Of a stretch of DNA of 64,000 bases, positions 11,417-22,894 are shown piece by piece (position 1 is the stretch's first letter; every line of letters begins with the position of its first letter). This stretch comes from Choanephora cucurbitarum (lineage: Eukaryota; Mucoromycota; Mucoromycetes; Mucorales; Choanephoraceae). The position numbers and the translations under genes were made by a program. The notes beneath the pieces were generated by a model that saw only the letters and a list, made by a program, of their open reading frames with translations, searched no databases and had not been told where the DNA came from. Location of the stretch: the NCBI GenBank assembly GCA_025331435.1, contig JAIWNI010000005.1, positions 248,001 to 312,000 on the forward strand, in the 5' to 3' direction.

Positions 11417-13815
11417 CTATTTCTTAGAAGCATCGGCCTTGGAAGCCATGTTAGCGGCTTTACCATCAGGGATGCGGATAAACTTAGCAGGCTCAGCACC
11501 AGTAGCAGGTGCGTCAAGGATGTAGTAACCCTTACGCTCGAATTGGATGATATCACCCTTCTTCAAGCTCTTGGTGTTGCCATCAGCAATACCTTCAGCC
11601 TTGAATTCGCTGACAGGGGTAACAAGGTCCTTGACTTCGTCGCCTTCCTCGACCTTCTTCTTGGTGATCAAATAATCGTAGTCGAGCAAAAGGATGTCAG
11701 CTACTTCATTGTTCTTGGTTAACCATGTCAACTTCTTCTTGGTCTTCTTGAAGTCACCAGCAAGGTGGAGTTCCAAGTCAACGCTGGTTACTTGGCCTTG
11801 AGCATCCTTGGCGATCTTGCGAACAAAAGCATTTCCCCAATCCATCAAGGTGATTTCTTCGTTGTCTTCAAGAGTCTTGGCATCTTCTTGATCCAAATAG
11901 ATTTCAGGACCATAGTGAGTCTTCTTGTTACCAAGCTCAAGGTTCTTCTTGTGAACAGGAACTTCCTTGACTTCAGCAGCAGCACCTTGAATGTTACAAA
12001 CAACGACATTTTCCTTGAGAACAGCAGTGTAACGAGGAGCAACGGGATCAATGATCTTCTTGTTCAAAGCCCAAAGCTTATCCCATTCCAACATCAAGAC
12101 GTTTTGAGAGGCACCTTGCATCAAAATGTATTGCTTCAATGCTTCAATTGTCAAACCACGACGACGAATACCGCGCACAGTAGGGAAACGGGGATCATCC
12201 CAACCGTTAACATGGCCTTGATCAACAAACCATTGAAGCTTTCTCTTGGAAAGAAGAGTGTAAACAAAGTTCATTCTACTGAAGTCCCAAATGTTGACCT
12301 TTCTGAGACCAAGAGCTTCGATCATCCAATGGAATTGAGCGTTACGGTCACGGTATTCGTTGGTTCTCAAAGCATGAGTGACGCCTTCAAGAGAATCGAC
12401 AATGGGACAAGCAAAATCGTAAGTGGGGTAGACCTTCCACTTGTCACCAGTGTAGTGGTGAGGAGTCAAGTTACAACGATAGATGACAGGATCACGCATG
12501 GTACCATTAGGACTGGCATAGTCAATCTTGGCACGCAAACAGTTTTGCAAACCTTCTTCGGAACCCTTGGTCATTTCAGCAAAGCGACGCAAGTTCTCTT
12601 CAACAGAGTTGTCACGACACTTGGAGGGAATACGAGCAGTACGTTGTTCACGCATAGTCATTTGGTCAGTATCATCACAGAAAGCCTTGCCTTCCTTGAT
12701 CATCTTGATAGCAAGTTCATACATTTGATCAAAGTAATCAGATGTGTGAGTAACAACTGAAGAGTCAACGCCGATCAAAGCAAGATCTTCCTTGATGGAT
12801 TCTTCAAATTCAGTCTTTTCCTTGCTAGGGTTGGTATCATCAAAACGAATGATCATCTTGCCCTTGTAGGTCTCAGCAAAGTATTGGTTAAGAAGAGCAG
12901 CCTTAGCGTGACCAATGTGAAGGTAACCAGAAGGTTCAGGAGGGAAACGAGTACAAACCTTGCCCATTTCAGCTTCGGTCAAACCAATTTCAAACTTTCC
13001 TTGATCAGCAGTCTTGGGAGCCTATCATGAAAACAACAAAGTTTGCTAAATACGTTTTTTTTGTCCTTTCAGATTGTCAAGTTTGCTTACCTTGCTTGAC
13101 TTTTCTTGCTTTTGAACAGCAGTCAAAGCGTATTGAGAGGCTTCAAGAGAAGCAACATATTCGTACCAACGAACAAGGTATGTACCAAGAGTTTCAGGCT
13201 TGGTCTTGACAATACGAGCAAAGACAGGAGAAGCTCTCAAAGAACCCCAGATAACGAAATCAGCAATGGTGGCTTGATATCCAACAACGAAAGAACGAAG
13301 GGTAAGGTATTTGTTGAGTTCCTTGTAGGCAATATCGAGAGCCTTGAAGTCAGAAGTAGCCAACTTGGATTCAGCAAAGTCTAACCATTGATCAACCAAG
13401 GTAGAACTGATAGGGTCTTCAGGGTTGTAAAGACCAGCTTCAGGGTGGAGTCTGGCTAAAAGTCTAACAATAGAGTTGGTGGTTTCATAAACTTCACTAT
13501 TGAAAGATAACTGAGGTGTAAGTATTTTTTTTATCGGTAAGGTTGCTCTTATAACACTCACCCGTTGTAGTTAACTAAAGCAGCAGGCTTAGAAGCTCCT
13601 TCGAGGTTCTTGCCATCACGGATCTCAACCTCAATGGCGTTTTTCTTGACAGAGTTGATTTGAGCAGCAACAGCAAGTACGCCTATTTCGATCAGAAAAC
13701 ATTGAGTCTTATCTTACTTACGAAACGTTTTAAAGAAAACAAAAAGCTACAAACAAAACGTACCGTAGCTGAAAGGAGAAGCCTTAGAGGCAACAACAAG
13801 TTTAATAGCACTCAT
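11417..13815 (-). CDS. Cytosolic glutamyl-tRNA synthetase
   Basis: Four exons (13764-13815, 13562-13682, 13091-13496, 11417-13021) join in phase to 727 aa. Residues 1-190 form a GST-like domain (start MSAIKLVVASKASPFSYG; later SLRASPVFARIV), as in eukaryotic GluRS that docks with an Arc1-type cofactor. The class I signature is RFPPEPSGYLHIGHAKAALL, and the KMSKS-equivalent is LSKRKL. A GluRS/GlnRS-type anticodon-binding beta-barrel domain follows to the C-terminus. It charges tRNA-Glu in the cytosol. The archaeal/eukaryotic-type barrel and GST domain argue against a mitochondrial bacterial-type enzyme. Length matches fungal Gus1-type proteins. Confidence 0.95.
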
Positions 13816-14251
13816 TTGTGTTAAACAAGAGAGATCAATTGTCAAAAAAAAAATCTTCGTGTCATTTATATTCGCTCATTCAAATAATTTTTTTAGGGTT
13901 CAAAGAGAAAGTTAAAAGGCTTAATCTTACCATGACTTGGTTGTTTCTACAACAATCATAGTATGGCTTGACCAAGTGCTTGAGAAGTACAAGATCTATT
14001 AAATTTGATGGGACGAACTAGATGTTGATTCTTATCTACTTTAGCATATAGGGCGATTGAGCTTCGAATAATGTAAGCAGAGGGATGGTGTAGCTTGCTT
14101 ATATTGTATGAGAATTTGTTGAGTATCAGTCCGAGCCATTGCGAGAACTTCACAATACAATCTCTGACATTCACACAAGCCAAGCAATATACTTCTTGTT
14201 GTTTAGAAAAATAATAATAGAATGTAATTTTTTTCTTTTACTGTACAAGAA
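13816..14251. other. Intergenic spacer upstream of glutamyl-tRNA synthetase
   Basis: About 435 bp between the synthetase start and the mariner A insertion. It should hold the synthetase promoter. No other feature was recognised. Confidence 0.55.
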
Positions 14252-14253
14252 TA

Positions 14254-14310
14254 CAGTGCTTACGGTCCCAAATGGCGGTTTCCAAAAATCCAATTGACGT
14301 AAAATAAAAT
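14254..14310 (+). repeat. Left terminal inverted repeat of mariner copy A (outer part)
   Basis: This 57-bp stretch is the reverse complement of roughly 21789-21848 with few mismatches, and also of the mariner B end near 44742-44797. Confidence 0.88.
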
Positions 14311-14953
14311 AGAGACTTTTGGGAGAAAATTTCATTGCCTCTAGGTTACCCTATAAGGTAATAACTCCGCTAATAGTCACGCGCTCTAAGGGCAAACCTT
14401 ATTCAATGGACCTTGCTAAGGTCCATTGAATAAGGTTTGCCCTTACGGCGGTATATGAATTCAGGCATTTCTATTGGCTGGAATTCGGTTCCGACGAGCA
14501 AAAATGAGTAAAAATGAACAAAAATCAGGATTTGAGAGAAGAAATATGTATTCCAAGTCTTTAAATCAATATATTGTTAGCATAATACTTATAAGATGCT
14601 ATTAACAAATTATACCAAGTTTTGCTGAGGAATTAGATAGTCGCATCGTATAGTAATCATTTAAGATACCATACAAAAAAATGCTAGCATTGCGTACAGA
14701 AACATCTCTAGATATAGCAGAGAAGTGAGAATGAATAACTTATAGACTTATCATAGGCAATCTATCAAATTTGAAAGCTATAAACCATTTTTTCGTATAG
14801 TTAACTATATCATTAATGCAAATTGATGTAAGACTGGTAACTGATTGATCCAAATCTTTTAAAGAGCGAAGGGCAATGATTTTTGACATTCAGCAGGTTC
14901 AAACTGCGCAACCTTTAACCGAGACATCTGAATTTTTTCTCCCAAAAGTCTCT
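14311..14953. mobile_element. 643-bp non-autonomous TIR element inserted in the mariner A TIR
   Basis: It begins AGAGACTTTTGGGAGAAAA and ends with the exact reverse complement (about 19 bp TIR). AAT flanks it on both sides (14308-14310 and 14954-14956). Mariner copy B has the uninterrupted sequence at the homologous point, with a single AAT, which proves the insertion and the 3-bp duplication (a 2-bp AT reading is equally possible). No coding capacity was seen. A 3-bp duplication would suit PIF/Harbinger-type mobilisation, but the family is not certain. Confidence 0.82.
14387..14445. repeat. Perfect 28-bp hairpin with 3-nt loop
   Basis: TAAGGGCAAACCTTATTCAA... at 14387-14414 pairs perfectly with 14418-14445, leaving only GCT as loop. 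It lies inside the 643-bp TIR element and is independent of that element's termini. Confidence 0.92.
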
Positions 14954-15061
14954 AATGTCAATGAGCGCATACCGAGATTTCAAATAGCGTATTCTCAAAA
15001 ACCAAATGGCAGACTTTCACATTCTAAAAGACGTCTCTCTTTTACTTTAAATATTTTTCAA

Positions 15062-16416
15062 ATGAGCAACACGCATAAATTCTTTATTGAGGACGGTCAG
15101 GGCAGAACAACTACGGAAGGCGGTGCAGAGGCCATGGACTACATTATCGAAGAAGGAGAGGAATTCAATCTTCGAAACTTGACTAATCTAAGTGAATATA
15201 ATGATTGTCAACCTGTTCCCATTGAGCTCGATGCCGAAGACGAGAACTTAGAGAGCAGAATATCACTTGTTACCGAAAAAAGTGAATAAGACTACTGCTG
15301 ACAAAGTTGGCAATGTTAGGAGCTACACGTCTTATACGGACGATCAGAAAACGTTGTTCCTTTACTACTTAAAAATCAATTTTTTTTTCGGCAGCTAAAG
15401 CGGCAGAGTATAGCTGGAATTGCCGAGAGAAACTGCTCAAACTTTGGCAAAACGAATCAGAACAGAACCCGGTTGGAAAATATATGAAAAGCAGACTAAC
15501 AAAAGTAGTCGGGCCATGAGTCCAGCTTCAAGAGCCACAAAAGTTACACATTCTTGAGCTTTTTGACAATAAGCCTTACACTACAACCGACGAAGTTGTA
15601 GATAGTTTAACAAAAGCTTTTGAAAGATTTACGTTGAAACAATCAACTGTCAATAGCTTCATATTACATGAGTGTAATTTGACGATCAAAAGGTTGCAAC
15701 GTCAACCTAAAGCTCGAAACGATCCTGCTCGTATCCAAGCGAGATACGATTGGGTGATGAAATACGATAGTTCAGACATGGATTTTCTTCGAAACTGCAT
15801 CTTTATTGATGAATCCGGCTTCGATATCAACATGAGGCCTTCGTATGGACGATCAGCTTCTGGTGCTCCAGCTATCGCTTCAACACCATCTGCAAAAGCT
15901 GAATCACATTCTATTTTAGGGGCAATGACTACTGTTGGGGTTGTTAATATTGAAGTACGAGTTCCTCAAATGAATGAGAGAATCAAAGTTTCTGGAGGTC
16001 GCAAAAGAAAAGCTACTGAAAGTAAAAAAGCAGGAAAAAAAGGCACTACAACAGGACATTATCTCAATTTTTTGAGAGGGACACTTGACCAGTTAGACAA
16101 ACACCCTGAACTAAAAGGCTTTTATCTCGTAATGGATAATGCACCTATCCACAACAATCAGGAAATAGAAACGCTAATCACCAGCAGAGGCTACATATGT
16201 GTATATCTTCCACCTTACTCTCCTGAGCTAAACCCCATAGAGCAATTTTGGTCGTTAGTCAAAAATAGAGTCAAACGTAGTAAATTCAACGATAAGGAAG
16301 ACTTGTTCACAAGAATTCGCGATGCTTGTAATGATATACCTCGGGATATAATAACCAAGTCAATTGAGCACTCTGTTGCAGCTTTGGAGAAGTGTAGAAA
16401 TAAACAGCCACTTTAA
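15062..16416 (+). pseudogene. Tc1/mariner-type transposase, frameshifted
   Basis: The N-terminal piece (MSNTHKFFIEDGQG..., 15062-15289) ends at a stop after a run of six A residues; dropping one A restores the frame into NVRSYTSYTDDQKTLFLYYL, the helix-turn-helix region. Further frameshifts occur between 15380 and 15540. The catalytic part from ~15570 to 16416 is open: first Asp in FIDESGF, second Asp in VMDNAPIH, Glu in SPELNPIEQFW. There are 34 residues between the second D and the E, so a DD34E signature of the DDE_3/Tc1-mariner type. A basic insertion (GGRKRKATESKKAGKKG) sits between the first and second Asp. The gene is inactive as it stands but the DDE half is intact. Confidence 0.85.
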
Positions 16417-16480
16417 TAAGGGCAAATAAAATAAACAACATGTACGCTAAAAGCTTTCATAATGCTGCCATTTGGTCTTT

Positions 16481-16495
16481 GAGAATACGCTATTT
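16481..16495. repeat. LINE target-site duplication, left copy
   Basis: GAGAATACGCTATTT here is repeated exactly at 21708-21722. It is part of the mariner inner TIR. Confidence 0.9.
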
Positions 16496-16601
16496 TTTTT
16501 TTGTGTAGAATTATTAGTTTATTAATAATTGAATGGAAAGTCACACGTCAAAAGAGAGGTGTGCTTGGAGCAATAATTAAAATAAAAAGAAAAGAAAATT
16601 A

Positions 16602-19600
16602 TTAACTAAGTTTAAGGATCTTGGCGATAATCATAGCTTCAGTGAACGGAATATTCTGGCGAATAAAAGCCCAATGAGCACACCAAACGGCACGGGCAGT
16701 AGCAGCGCAAAGGCTGAGGAATTGGTTAGCGGGAACATAGGGCGGGACAGCCATTGACCAAAGGGCCGAGACAATGTGAGAAGGCCGGAAACACATAAGG
16801 GAATCGAGACCGTAGTACGAGAGACCATAGTTCCCACTTCACAGGACATGCAACCAACAGATGTTGGCGATCCTCCACAGCGGTGTTGCAAAAAGAGCAG
16901 GAAGGGGAAACCTCGGCCAAAAACTGGGCAATGGAAGCATGACAATGGATCTTATTGTAGATAATGCGATACCACATTGAGCGACATTCAGGCATCAATG
17001 ACAGCGACCAAAAGAAGCGCCATGTACGAGAGGGAAGTACGGAGGCAACCGGTTGAAGGAGGGTATCCTCCAGAGAGACACGGAAAGAGCGATTGGAAAA
17101 GTCATCCCAGAACTCAGATTGAGCCCACAAGGCATCAAATGGTTGAGTAGTGACGGGAGCGAAACTCCCAGGAGGATGCAGGATGGCGGCGAGCAGGCGA
17201 GGCTGTAGAGATAATCCAGGAGAAAGCAGCATTGATCTGAGCTTGGAACAGAGTCGAGGGAACCGCGGTTGATCCTGTGGATGTAAAGGTCGAAAGCAGT
17301 TGCGCGACTCGTCGATGGTGAAGAAGTACTTCAGAAGCAAAGGAGTAGGTCGAGAAGCGGCAATCCAATGATCGTCCGGGAGGTTGGAGAAGCCATCCGC
17401 TAGAGGAAGTTCAAGTAAGGTGGAGAGGTTGCAGTCATCCGGAATTGTCAAAGCAAGTTTAGCCAAGTATTTATCCATAAAGAAAAACAAAGCGTGGACG
17501 AAATGCCCCTGATCCAGGCCACACGATTTTCTCAGACGAGGAAAGTAGAAGGACAAGGCAGGGAAAGGAGTGTGAACAAAGAAACGGCTGATGTGGTCAG
17601 TGAGATAGCAATGGAGAATAGAACCCGTAGACGGTCTGCGCAGTTCTTTAATCCAGCGAACAAAAAGGCTACCCTGCTGAACCAAAGGGTCCAAAAGACC
17701 TAGTCCCCCTTCATCAAGTCGCTGAAAGAGTAGATCATAGCGGAAGATGGGTTTAACGCCATGGTTGATGAAGCGGCCAGTAATGCTTCGGATCTTCTTG
17801 AAGAAAGACAGCGGAAAGGAAGTCACTCGAAGGACATGCCATAATGACGCCAGAAAAATAGTATTGACAACTGTGGCTCGGCCACGTAAAGAGAGATTCC
17901 TATCTTTGAACCGGTCACACATAGTCTGGAGAGAGTCCAAGAGTTGAAGTTCCACTAATTTTCTCTGTGACAAAGAGCTGATGAGAGGAAAACCGAGGTA
18001 GCGTAAAGCTTTATGGGAAGTCCGATCATGCCAGCTGTGAATTTTAAAGGGTCCCAGTAGAGAGTGCCGTGTAGACGAAGGTCGACCACTTAAGTAAACC
18101 GCCTCAATTTTGTGCATATTCACCTTGGCATTGGATACTTGGCCGTATCTAACGAGGTGGTGTTGAAGCAAGCGGAAATCAGCTGCATTAGACAGGAAAA
18201 CGCACACATCGTCAGCATAAGCCAGGACTTTCAGAGGCTCTAGAGTTGGCGGTGAGCTGGACGAGGCAACCTGATCAAACGCAAAACCTTGAAAAGCCGA
18301 GTCCTGCAGGATATGCCGGAGAAAAGGCTCAAGGGCAAAATTGAACAGAAGAGGAGACAAAGGGTCCCCCTGGCGAAGGCCTCGAAGCTGATTTACTTCA
18401 TCTGAGAAATAGCCATTGACGTTGACACGAACCCTGTTACCAAAGAAAAGGTTCATCAAACAGTCAACCAAAAGCAACGGAAAGTTAAGACGAAGAAGGG
18501 TCCGGCGAAGGTACAGAGGGTGTACACGATCGTACGCCTTCTCTTGGTCTAACAAAAGTGCAACATCAGCTCGCTGAGTACAACGAGCGTGTTCCATTAC
18601 CATGTTAACCAGAAGGCCATTAGTTGCTATGAAACGCCCAGGCATGAATCCAGTCTGGAAGGGAGTAATCACGGACGGAGCAACGTCTTTCATTCTTGCG
18701 TTCAGTATCCTGGTGAAAATCTTAGCATCACAATTGATCAAGGAGATGGGGCGCCAATTGCGAAGTAAGGTTAAATCCCCTTTTTTGGGTAGAAGCCGAA
18801 CTCGAACATCTCGCCAAGAGGAAGGAAATAAACAACGTAACAAAGCGTCGTTGTACACCTGGACAACTAAATGCTGAAGAGGGGGGAAGCGATACAAGTG
18901 GTATAGGAAAGCATATCCAAAACCATCAGAACCGGGGCTGCTCTGTTTGGAGACAACCTTAGCGGTAACAGCAATGATATCATCAATCGTGATTGGAGCG
19001 AGCAGTGACTGATGGTCATCATCCTTGATACGAGGCATAGATGATACTTCATTGATGTATTCATCCAGCTGAGTTGGATCCACTGAATCAGCCGTGTACA
19101 ACTGCTGATAGAAGCGATTCGCCGGTACGTAACATGGAAGCAGAATCGGAACGAGACTCCTCTGTTTCGTCATCACGGAAGGCTGTTATCCTCTCTGTTG
19201 CCTGCCTTTGCTACACTAGGCACTTCAAATAGCGAACCGAAGTTTCACCCTTCTCACGCCAACGTTATCCCGATTTAAGAGCCAAAATCTCAGTGGTCTC
19301 CTGCTGGGGAATGGTAACCTCTTGCTCTAAAGGCCGCAAAAAGGTGAGACGGGCCTCTCCAGAAGGTAGGGAACGCAGGAAGTGATTTCGCTGCGACTAA
19401 AGTTCACTTAGGCGAGCCTTTCTACTTTTTGTCCGATTGACTCCAAAGCATTTGGTCACCCGCTTGAGGGCTTTTTTGAAAGAGAGCCATTGATTCGGGA
19501 GTACTGCACTTGGAAGTGGCCTCATCCAGGATAGAGGGAATGATGTCAATCAACCGGTGATGGTATTCAGGAAGCTGAAGCATGTCTCGGGTTAGCCCGC

Positions 19601-20360
19601 CATAGTCCAGGCCCTGTGGGCGACGCGGCTAGGCCATCTGAACGGACAACAGAGAATGGTCTGTCCAACCAGGGTTGATAAGTTGCAGGTTGGCATTGAC
19701 TAAAACATTCTGAAAAGAGTGACTCACTGAAGATAGTAGTCAATAGTGGAGGTGACGGTATCGTTCCTCCGAAAAGTGGGAATCTCATGGAGACCAAAGG
19801 CCTGTAAAGCATTGAAGCAATGCGTGTCCAACGAGGAGACCCATTCTAGAGATGTAGCAGTACCAAGATTAGGTCTGCGATAAGAATAGCTAAAATCTCC
19901 ATAACTAGTAATCGGTCAAAATCTAAGGCCAATGCAGGAGACATGAGAGTCTCAAACAAAGAGCAAAAAAACTCACGACGCTCTCTTGCGCAAGTGAGCG
20001 GGTGCATAGATGACGAGAACATGGAAGGGTAAGAATAGTTGATTAGGGGATGAAACTTGAGAGAGAATCACCCTGTGTATGTCCGGCAGTAGGTCAGTCA
20101 GACAGGTGAAGCATAGGTGAAAAGGAGACTAGTCCACACTCATGGGTCCAAAGGGCCTGTTGAGCTTGGAACTGAGTATTGATAAACGATTGATTCATAG
20201 AGGAGACATGTGTTTCCTGAAAGGCCATAAGGTCAAAATTGAGGGAGCGAATGATAACGAATGAAATGGGCTTGTGTTTGAGGATTGTTTGACTTCACTA
20301 GGCTGTTACAATTCAGCGAAGCGAAGTTGAGCAATAGGGAAGATCTATCACTCATTAATT
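16602..20360 (-). pseudogene. LINE A ORF2: endonuclease and reverse transcriptase, frameshifted
   Basis: The endonuclease half (20360 to ~19200) is broken into several frames but shows the N-terminal LLLNFASLNCNSLVKSN segment and a QETH-like motif. The RT half is open from 19176 to 16726 (over 800 codons). It has NWRPISLINCDAKIF, QTGFMPGRFI, the D of LLLDQEKAYDRVH, GLRQGDPLSPLLF and the catalytic LAYADDVCVF. A Cys/His cluster (CSFCNTAVEDRQHLLVACP) lies near the end. One further frameshift near 16790 separates the last ~60 codons, which finish at 16602. The protein would nick target DNA and copy the LINE RNA. It is inactive as written. Confidence 0.88.
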
Positions 20361-20516
20361 ACTAGTGGATGGAGAGGTGAATTCCCTACTCTGGTTGTCA
20401 AGCAGAGGTAGAGAGGATTCTTGAGACAGCTGGATATCCTGGAAAGGCAGCAGGCTGCTATCCAAATTCATATCGTTATCGCTGTCACCTTGCCACATCA
20501 TCAGTCATGTCATTGC

Positions 20517-21707
20517 TCATAGTGGTGACCGCTTGGTCGATTGTCCACAAACAATATCTCCTGAGTTGAAAGTGGTGTGAAATTTAAGAGAGACGATGAA
20601 ATCAAGAGAATCTTTAACTGCATCTGCAGGAGGAACAACACGGGTAGGACGTGGTGAGGCAGTGGAAGCACGGTTGTCTTCGGTCACCACAAGAGCTTGT
20701 GCTCGTGGAGAAGTAGTAGCTCCATTACGACGTTTACTGCCATGTGGAGGAACTCTTTCGGAAAAGTCAAAAACAAGCTTAGGGACGACAGGCGCCTTAA
20801 CCTTGGGTTTCTTCTGGGGAGCATCCTTAGGCACAGCTGGCAGTCCATGTGGCCATTAGCTCCACAGGTCCAGCAAGAAAACTTAGTCCTTACGTTTGTC
20901 CCAATTGGCTAGGATGTGACCTTCGGCATGACAATATTTACAGTAGGGGGGCATCTGCTTCCAGACTGCATAGAAACTCAACTCCACAGAGTCCTCCCAG
21001 GAAACAAGATGGGTCAAAGGACAATATGCGTCCTCCTTCTTTTTAACATTCAGTACCGCATAGCCGGTACAAGCATAGGTCTTAGAAGCTGGATCCAAAA
21101 ATATCCCAACGTCTAAAATTTCACCAAATGGGCTTAAACTCTCTTTAAGTCCCTTTAGAAGCTTAGGCTCACGGAGAAAAGGTAAACTCGAGAGTCGAAC
21201 ATTGATTACTTCCATATGAGGCCCAAGCGCTTTACATGGAATGACAACACTACCATCTGCAAAACGAAGCCCCTCTTTCAAAAAGGTCGAGACCACTGTA
21301 ACGTCATCGTCGTCGAAACAAATTTCAGCATAACGGAGGTTACCCACCTTCTGAGGTAGAACTCCTACTCGAGAAGGGTACTGATGGGCGACCAACAAGA
21401 AAAATTCAGTAACAGATTCTTTTCTGCCTGTCATATCGACAAAAACGCTATTAGAGCCGTGTCCAGGTCGCCAAATGCTGGACTTAAACGTAGACGTTTC
21501 CGTCTGCGGTGTCGAAGACTCATCAGATGAGGAAGTAATGAGCGAGTATCTCACTTCGCGAACTCTCTTGGCTGCAACCTTGGACCAAGATCTGTCAGAT
21601 GAGGTGTTGGTTGGTTTGTTCCTGTTGTTGTGAGGTGATTTGGAGGCATCGGATGGTGGATCTAAGCCACCCGAGTGCCCAAAATTAATTTTGTGTGAAA
21701 GAGCCAT
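20517..21707 (-). pseudogene. LINE A ORF1 (gag-like nucleic-acid-binding protein), frameshifted
   Basis: ATG at 21707 opens 274 codons ending in a stop near 20883; the reading continues in another frame to about 20517. The middle shows an RRM-like fold region (LKGLKESLSPFGEILDVGIF) and the end a zinc knuckle, CKYCHAEGHILANW. There the last Cys is Trp, whereas the fragment B copy retains Cys (ADCDKKKD). A second Cys cluster follows in the shifted frame. ORF1 proteins coat LINE RNA. The frame break and the lost Cys indicate a dead copy. Confidence 0.8.
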
Positions 21708-21788
21708 GAGAATACGCTATTTGAAATTTCGGTATGCGCTCATTGACATTTTGAAAACCGCTGATTGGATATTTTTTTACGCTTATTG

Positions 21789-21848
21789 ATTTTTTTATTT
21801 TACGTCAATTGGATTTTTGGAAACCGCCATTTGGGACCCTAAGCACTG
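21789..21848 (-). repeat. Right terminal inverted repeat of mariner copy A
   Basis: Reverse complement of 14254-14310, ending CACTG and followed by TA. Just inside it (about 21750-21788) is an extra, partly duplicated segment not present in copy B. Confidence 0.88.
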
Positions 21849-21954
21849 TATAGGCAGTCACTTGATTTGAAAACGCCCTGTCGTAGTTTTATAATAAAAC
21901 TGCCTGACAACTTTTTTTTTCTTTTGCTTCCCAACACTCATAAAAAAAACTCCT

Positions 21955-22355
21955 TGCTAGGCTTTGAAACGCGACAACCACTCCATATAACGAGGGATTT
22001 TACAAGTTATATGATAGTGCGCAAGAGAAGAAGGTTATGGAGACACTTGGCAGCTATCCAAAGTTGCGACAATGGCGCCCACCTGTGTGATAGTAGACTT
22101 TATCGTTTTGCTGTTACCTGGTGGTAATCGTTCTCAACCTTCTTATTTTATGGGGCAGACAAGGCGATAGAAAAGATACAGCTAGGCTTTGAAACGCGAC
22201 GCAACATTACGACATATCAAATGGACTTTTGAAAGATATGCCCTACTGTGCTGTAAGGTATTGTTTTGGACTAGACAGCCATCCCTGGTTGTGACAAATG
22301 CCCCCGCTTGTGTGATGGTAGACTTTATTGTTTTTCTGTTGCCTGGCGCTGGCTG
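21955..22355. repeat. Two diverged direct repeats of ~170-180 bp
   Basis: GCTAGGCTTTGAAACGCGAC occurs at about 21956 and 22181. Each copy continues to a shared stretch resembling TGTGTGATRGTAGACTTTAT and TGTTRCCTGG. The copies differ at many positions, so the duplication is old. No coding role was recognised. Confidence 0.7.
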
Positions 22356-22489
22356 TCCATGCATACCTATACTTTTCTATTCGTTTTGTATTATGATAAT
22401 TGAAAACAGTGATGAAGGATTTTAAGTGCCAAATTATATATGTTTATATTCTCTACCAATATTAACTATAATTGTTAATTACTTCATTT

Positions 22490-22833
22490 CTTTAGGTATC
22501 AATGCTCGATTGTGCCGGAGTAAAGCGCCTACCATATGGCTTAATCACATTGATCCCTTCTATGCAGACGCTATTACACTTCATAAGCAAGCAGCTCAGG
22601 TTACCTTCTCCAAAAGTTTCTCACAATCTTGCATTGGTTATATATACGTCTCTAATGATCTGTATCCTGCTCGCACGTATGGTTCAGTCACGTACATGAA
22701 CCCCCTTGGGCAGTCTTACATCCCAGATACGGCTAGATTATCCGCAGAGTCGCAGAAGGATGATCTCTTAGAGGGTGTTACACGCTCCCCAAAAAGAATA
22801 GTTCTGGGACTGACGGTGTCGTGTTTGACATAA
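22490..22833 (+). pseudogene. Possible LINE endonuclease-domain relic
   Basis: An open stretch reads NARLCRSKAPTIWLNHIDPF and then SQSCIGYIYVSNDLYPARTY. The pattern N-A-R ... F..S...S.IGYIYVS...Y..R is like the C-terminal half of an apurinic-type LINE endonuclease (GDFNAR ... S.IDYIYVS). The catalytic SDH segment is not seen and flanking domains are absent. It lies between mariner A and the left palindrome arm. Family assignment is tentative. Confidence 0.4.
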
Positions 22834-22894
22834 CTGTATCTCAAATCAATAAAGAACAAGTCTATATTTGGAATGTAGACAAGAATGATAATCT

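Larger units (their letters stand above)
16496..21707 (-). mobile_element. LINE-type (non-LTR) retrotransposon A, 5.2 kb
   Basis: The element is inserted in the mariner A right inner TIR. It is bounded by a perfect 15-bp target-site duplication (16481-16495 / 21708-21722) and has a poly(A) tail, read as a T run at 16496-16502. On the minus strand it carries an ORF1 with zinc knuckles, an apurinic-type endonuclease region and a reverse transcriptase with a C-terminal CCHC-like motif, the L1/Tad-like order. The first base of the insertion is the A of the ORF1 ATG, so no 5' UTR remains. Several frameshifts make both ORFs defective. LINE fragment B at 30.3-33.1 kb is a related but diverged family member. 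Confidence 0.9.
14254..21848 (+). mobile_element. Tc1/mariner-type transposon, copy A, with nested insertions
   Basis: The ends are inverted repeats starting CAGTGCTTACGGTCCCAAAT at 14254 and the complementary sequence ending CACTG at 21848. TA dinucleotides flank both ends (14252-14253, 21849-21850), as expected for TA-targeting Tc1/mariner elements. The inner TIR continues as CCAATTGACGTAAAATAAAA and then, after an insertion, TGTCAATGAGCGCATACCGA. The element contains a degraded transposase gene, a 643-bp TIR insertion near its left end and a LINE near its right end. Without these two insertions it would be about 1.7 kb, normal for the superfamily. Confidence 0.88.

Noticed and set aside
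11765..12760. 331-codon open frame on the + strand
   Set aside because: It is fully antisense to the well-supported glutamyl-tRNA synthetase exon and has no domain of its own.
14876..15289. 137-codon frame upstream of the mariner transposase
   Set aside because: Its first part lies in the 643-bp TIR insertion and runs across the TIR by chance. Only the part from the ATG at 15062 is conserved in mariner copy B.
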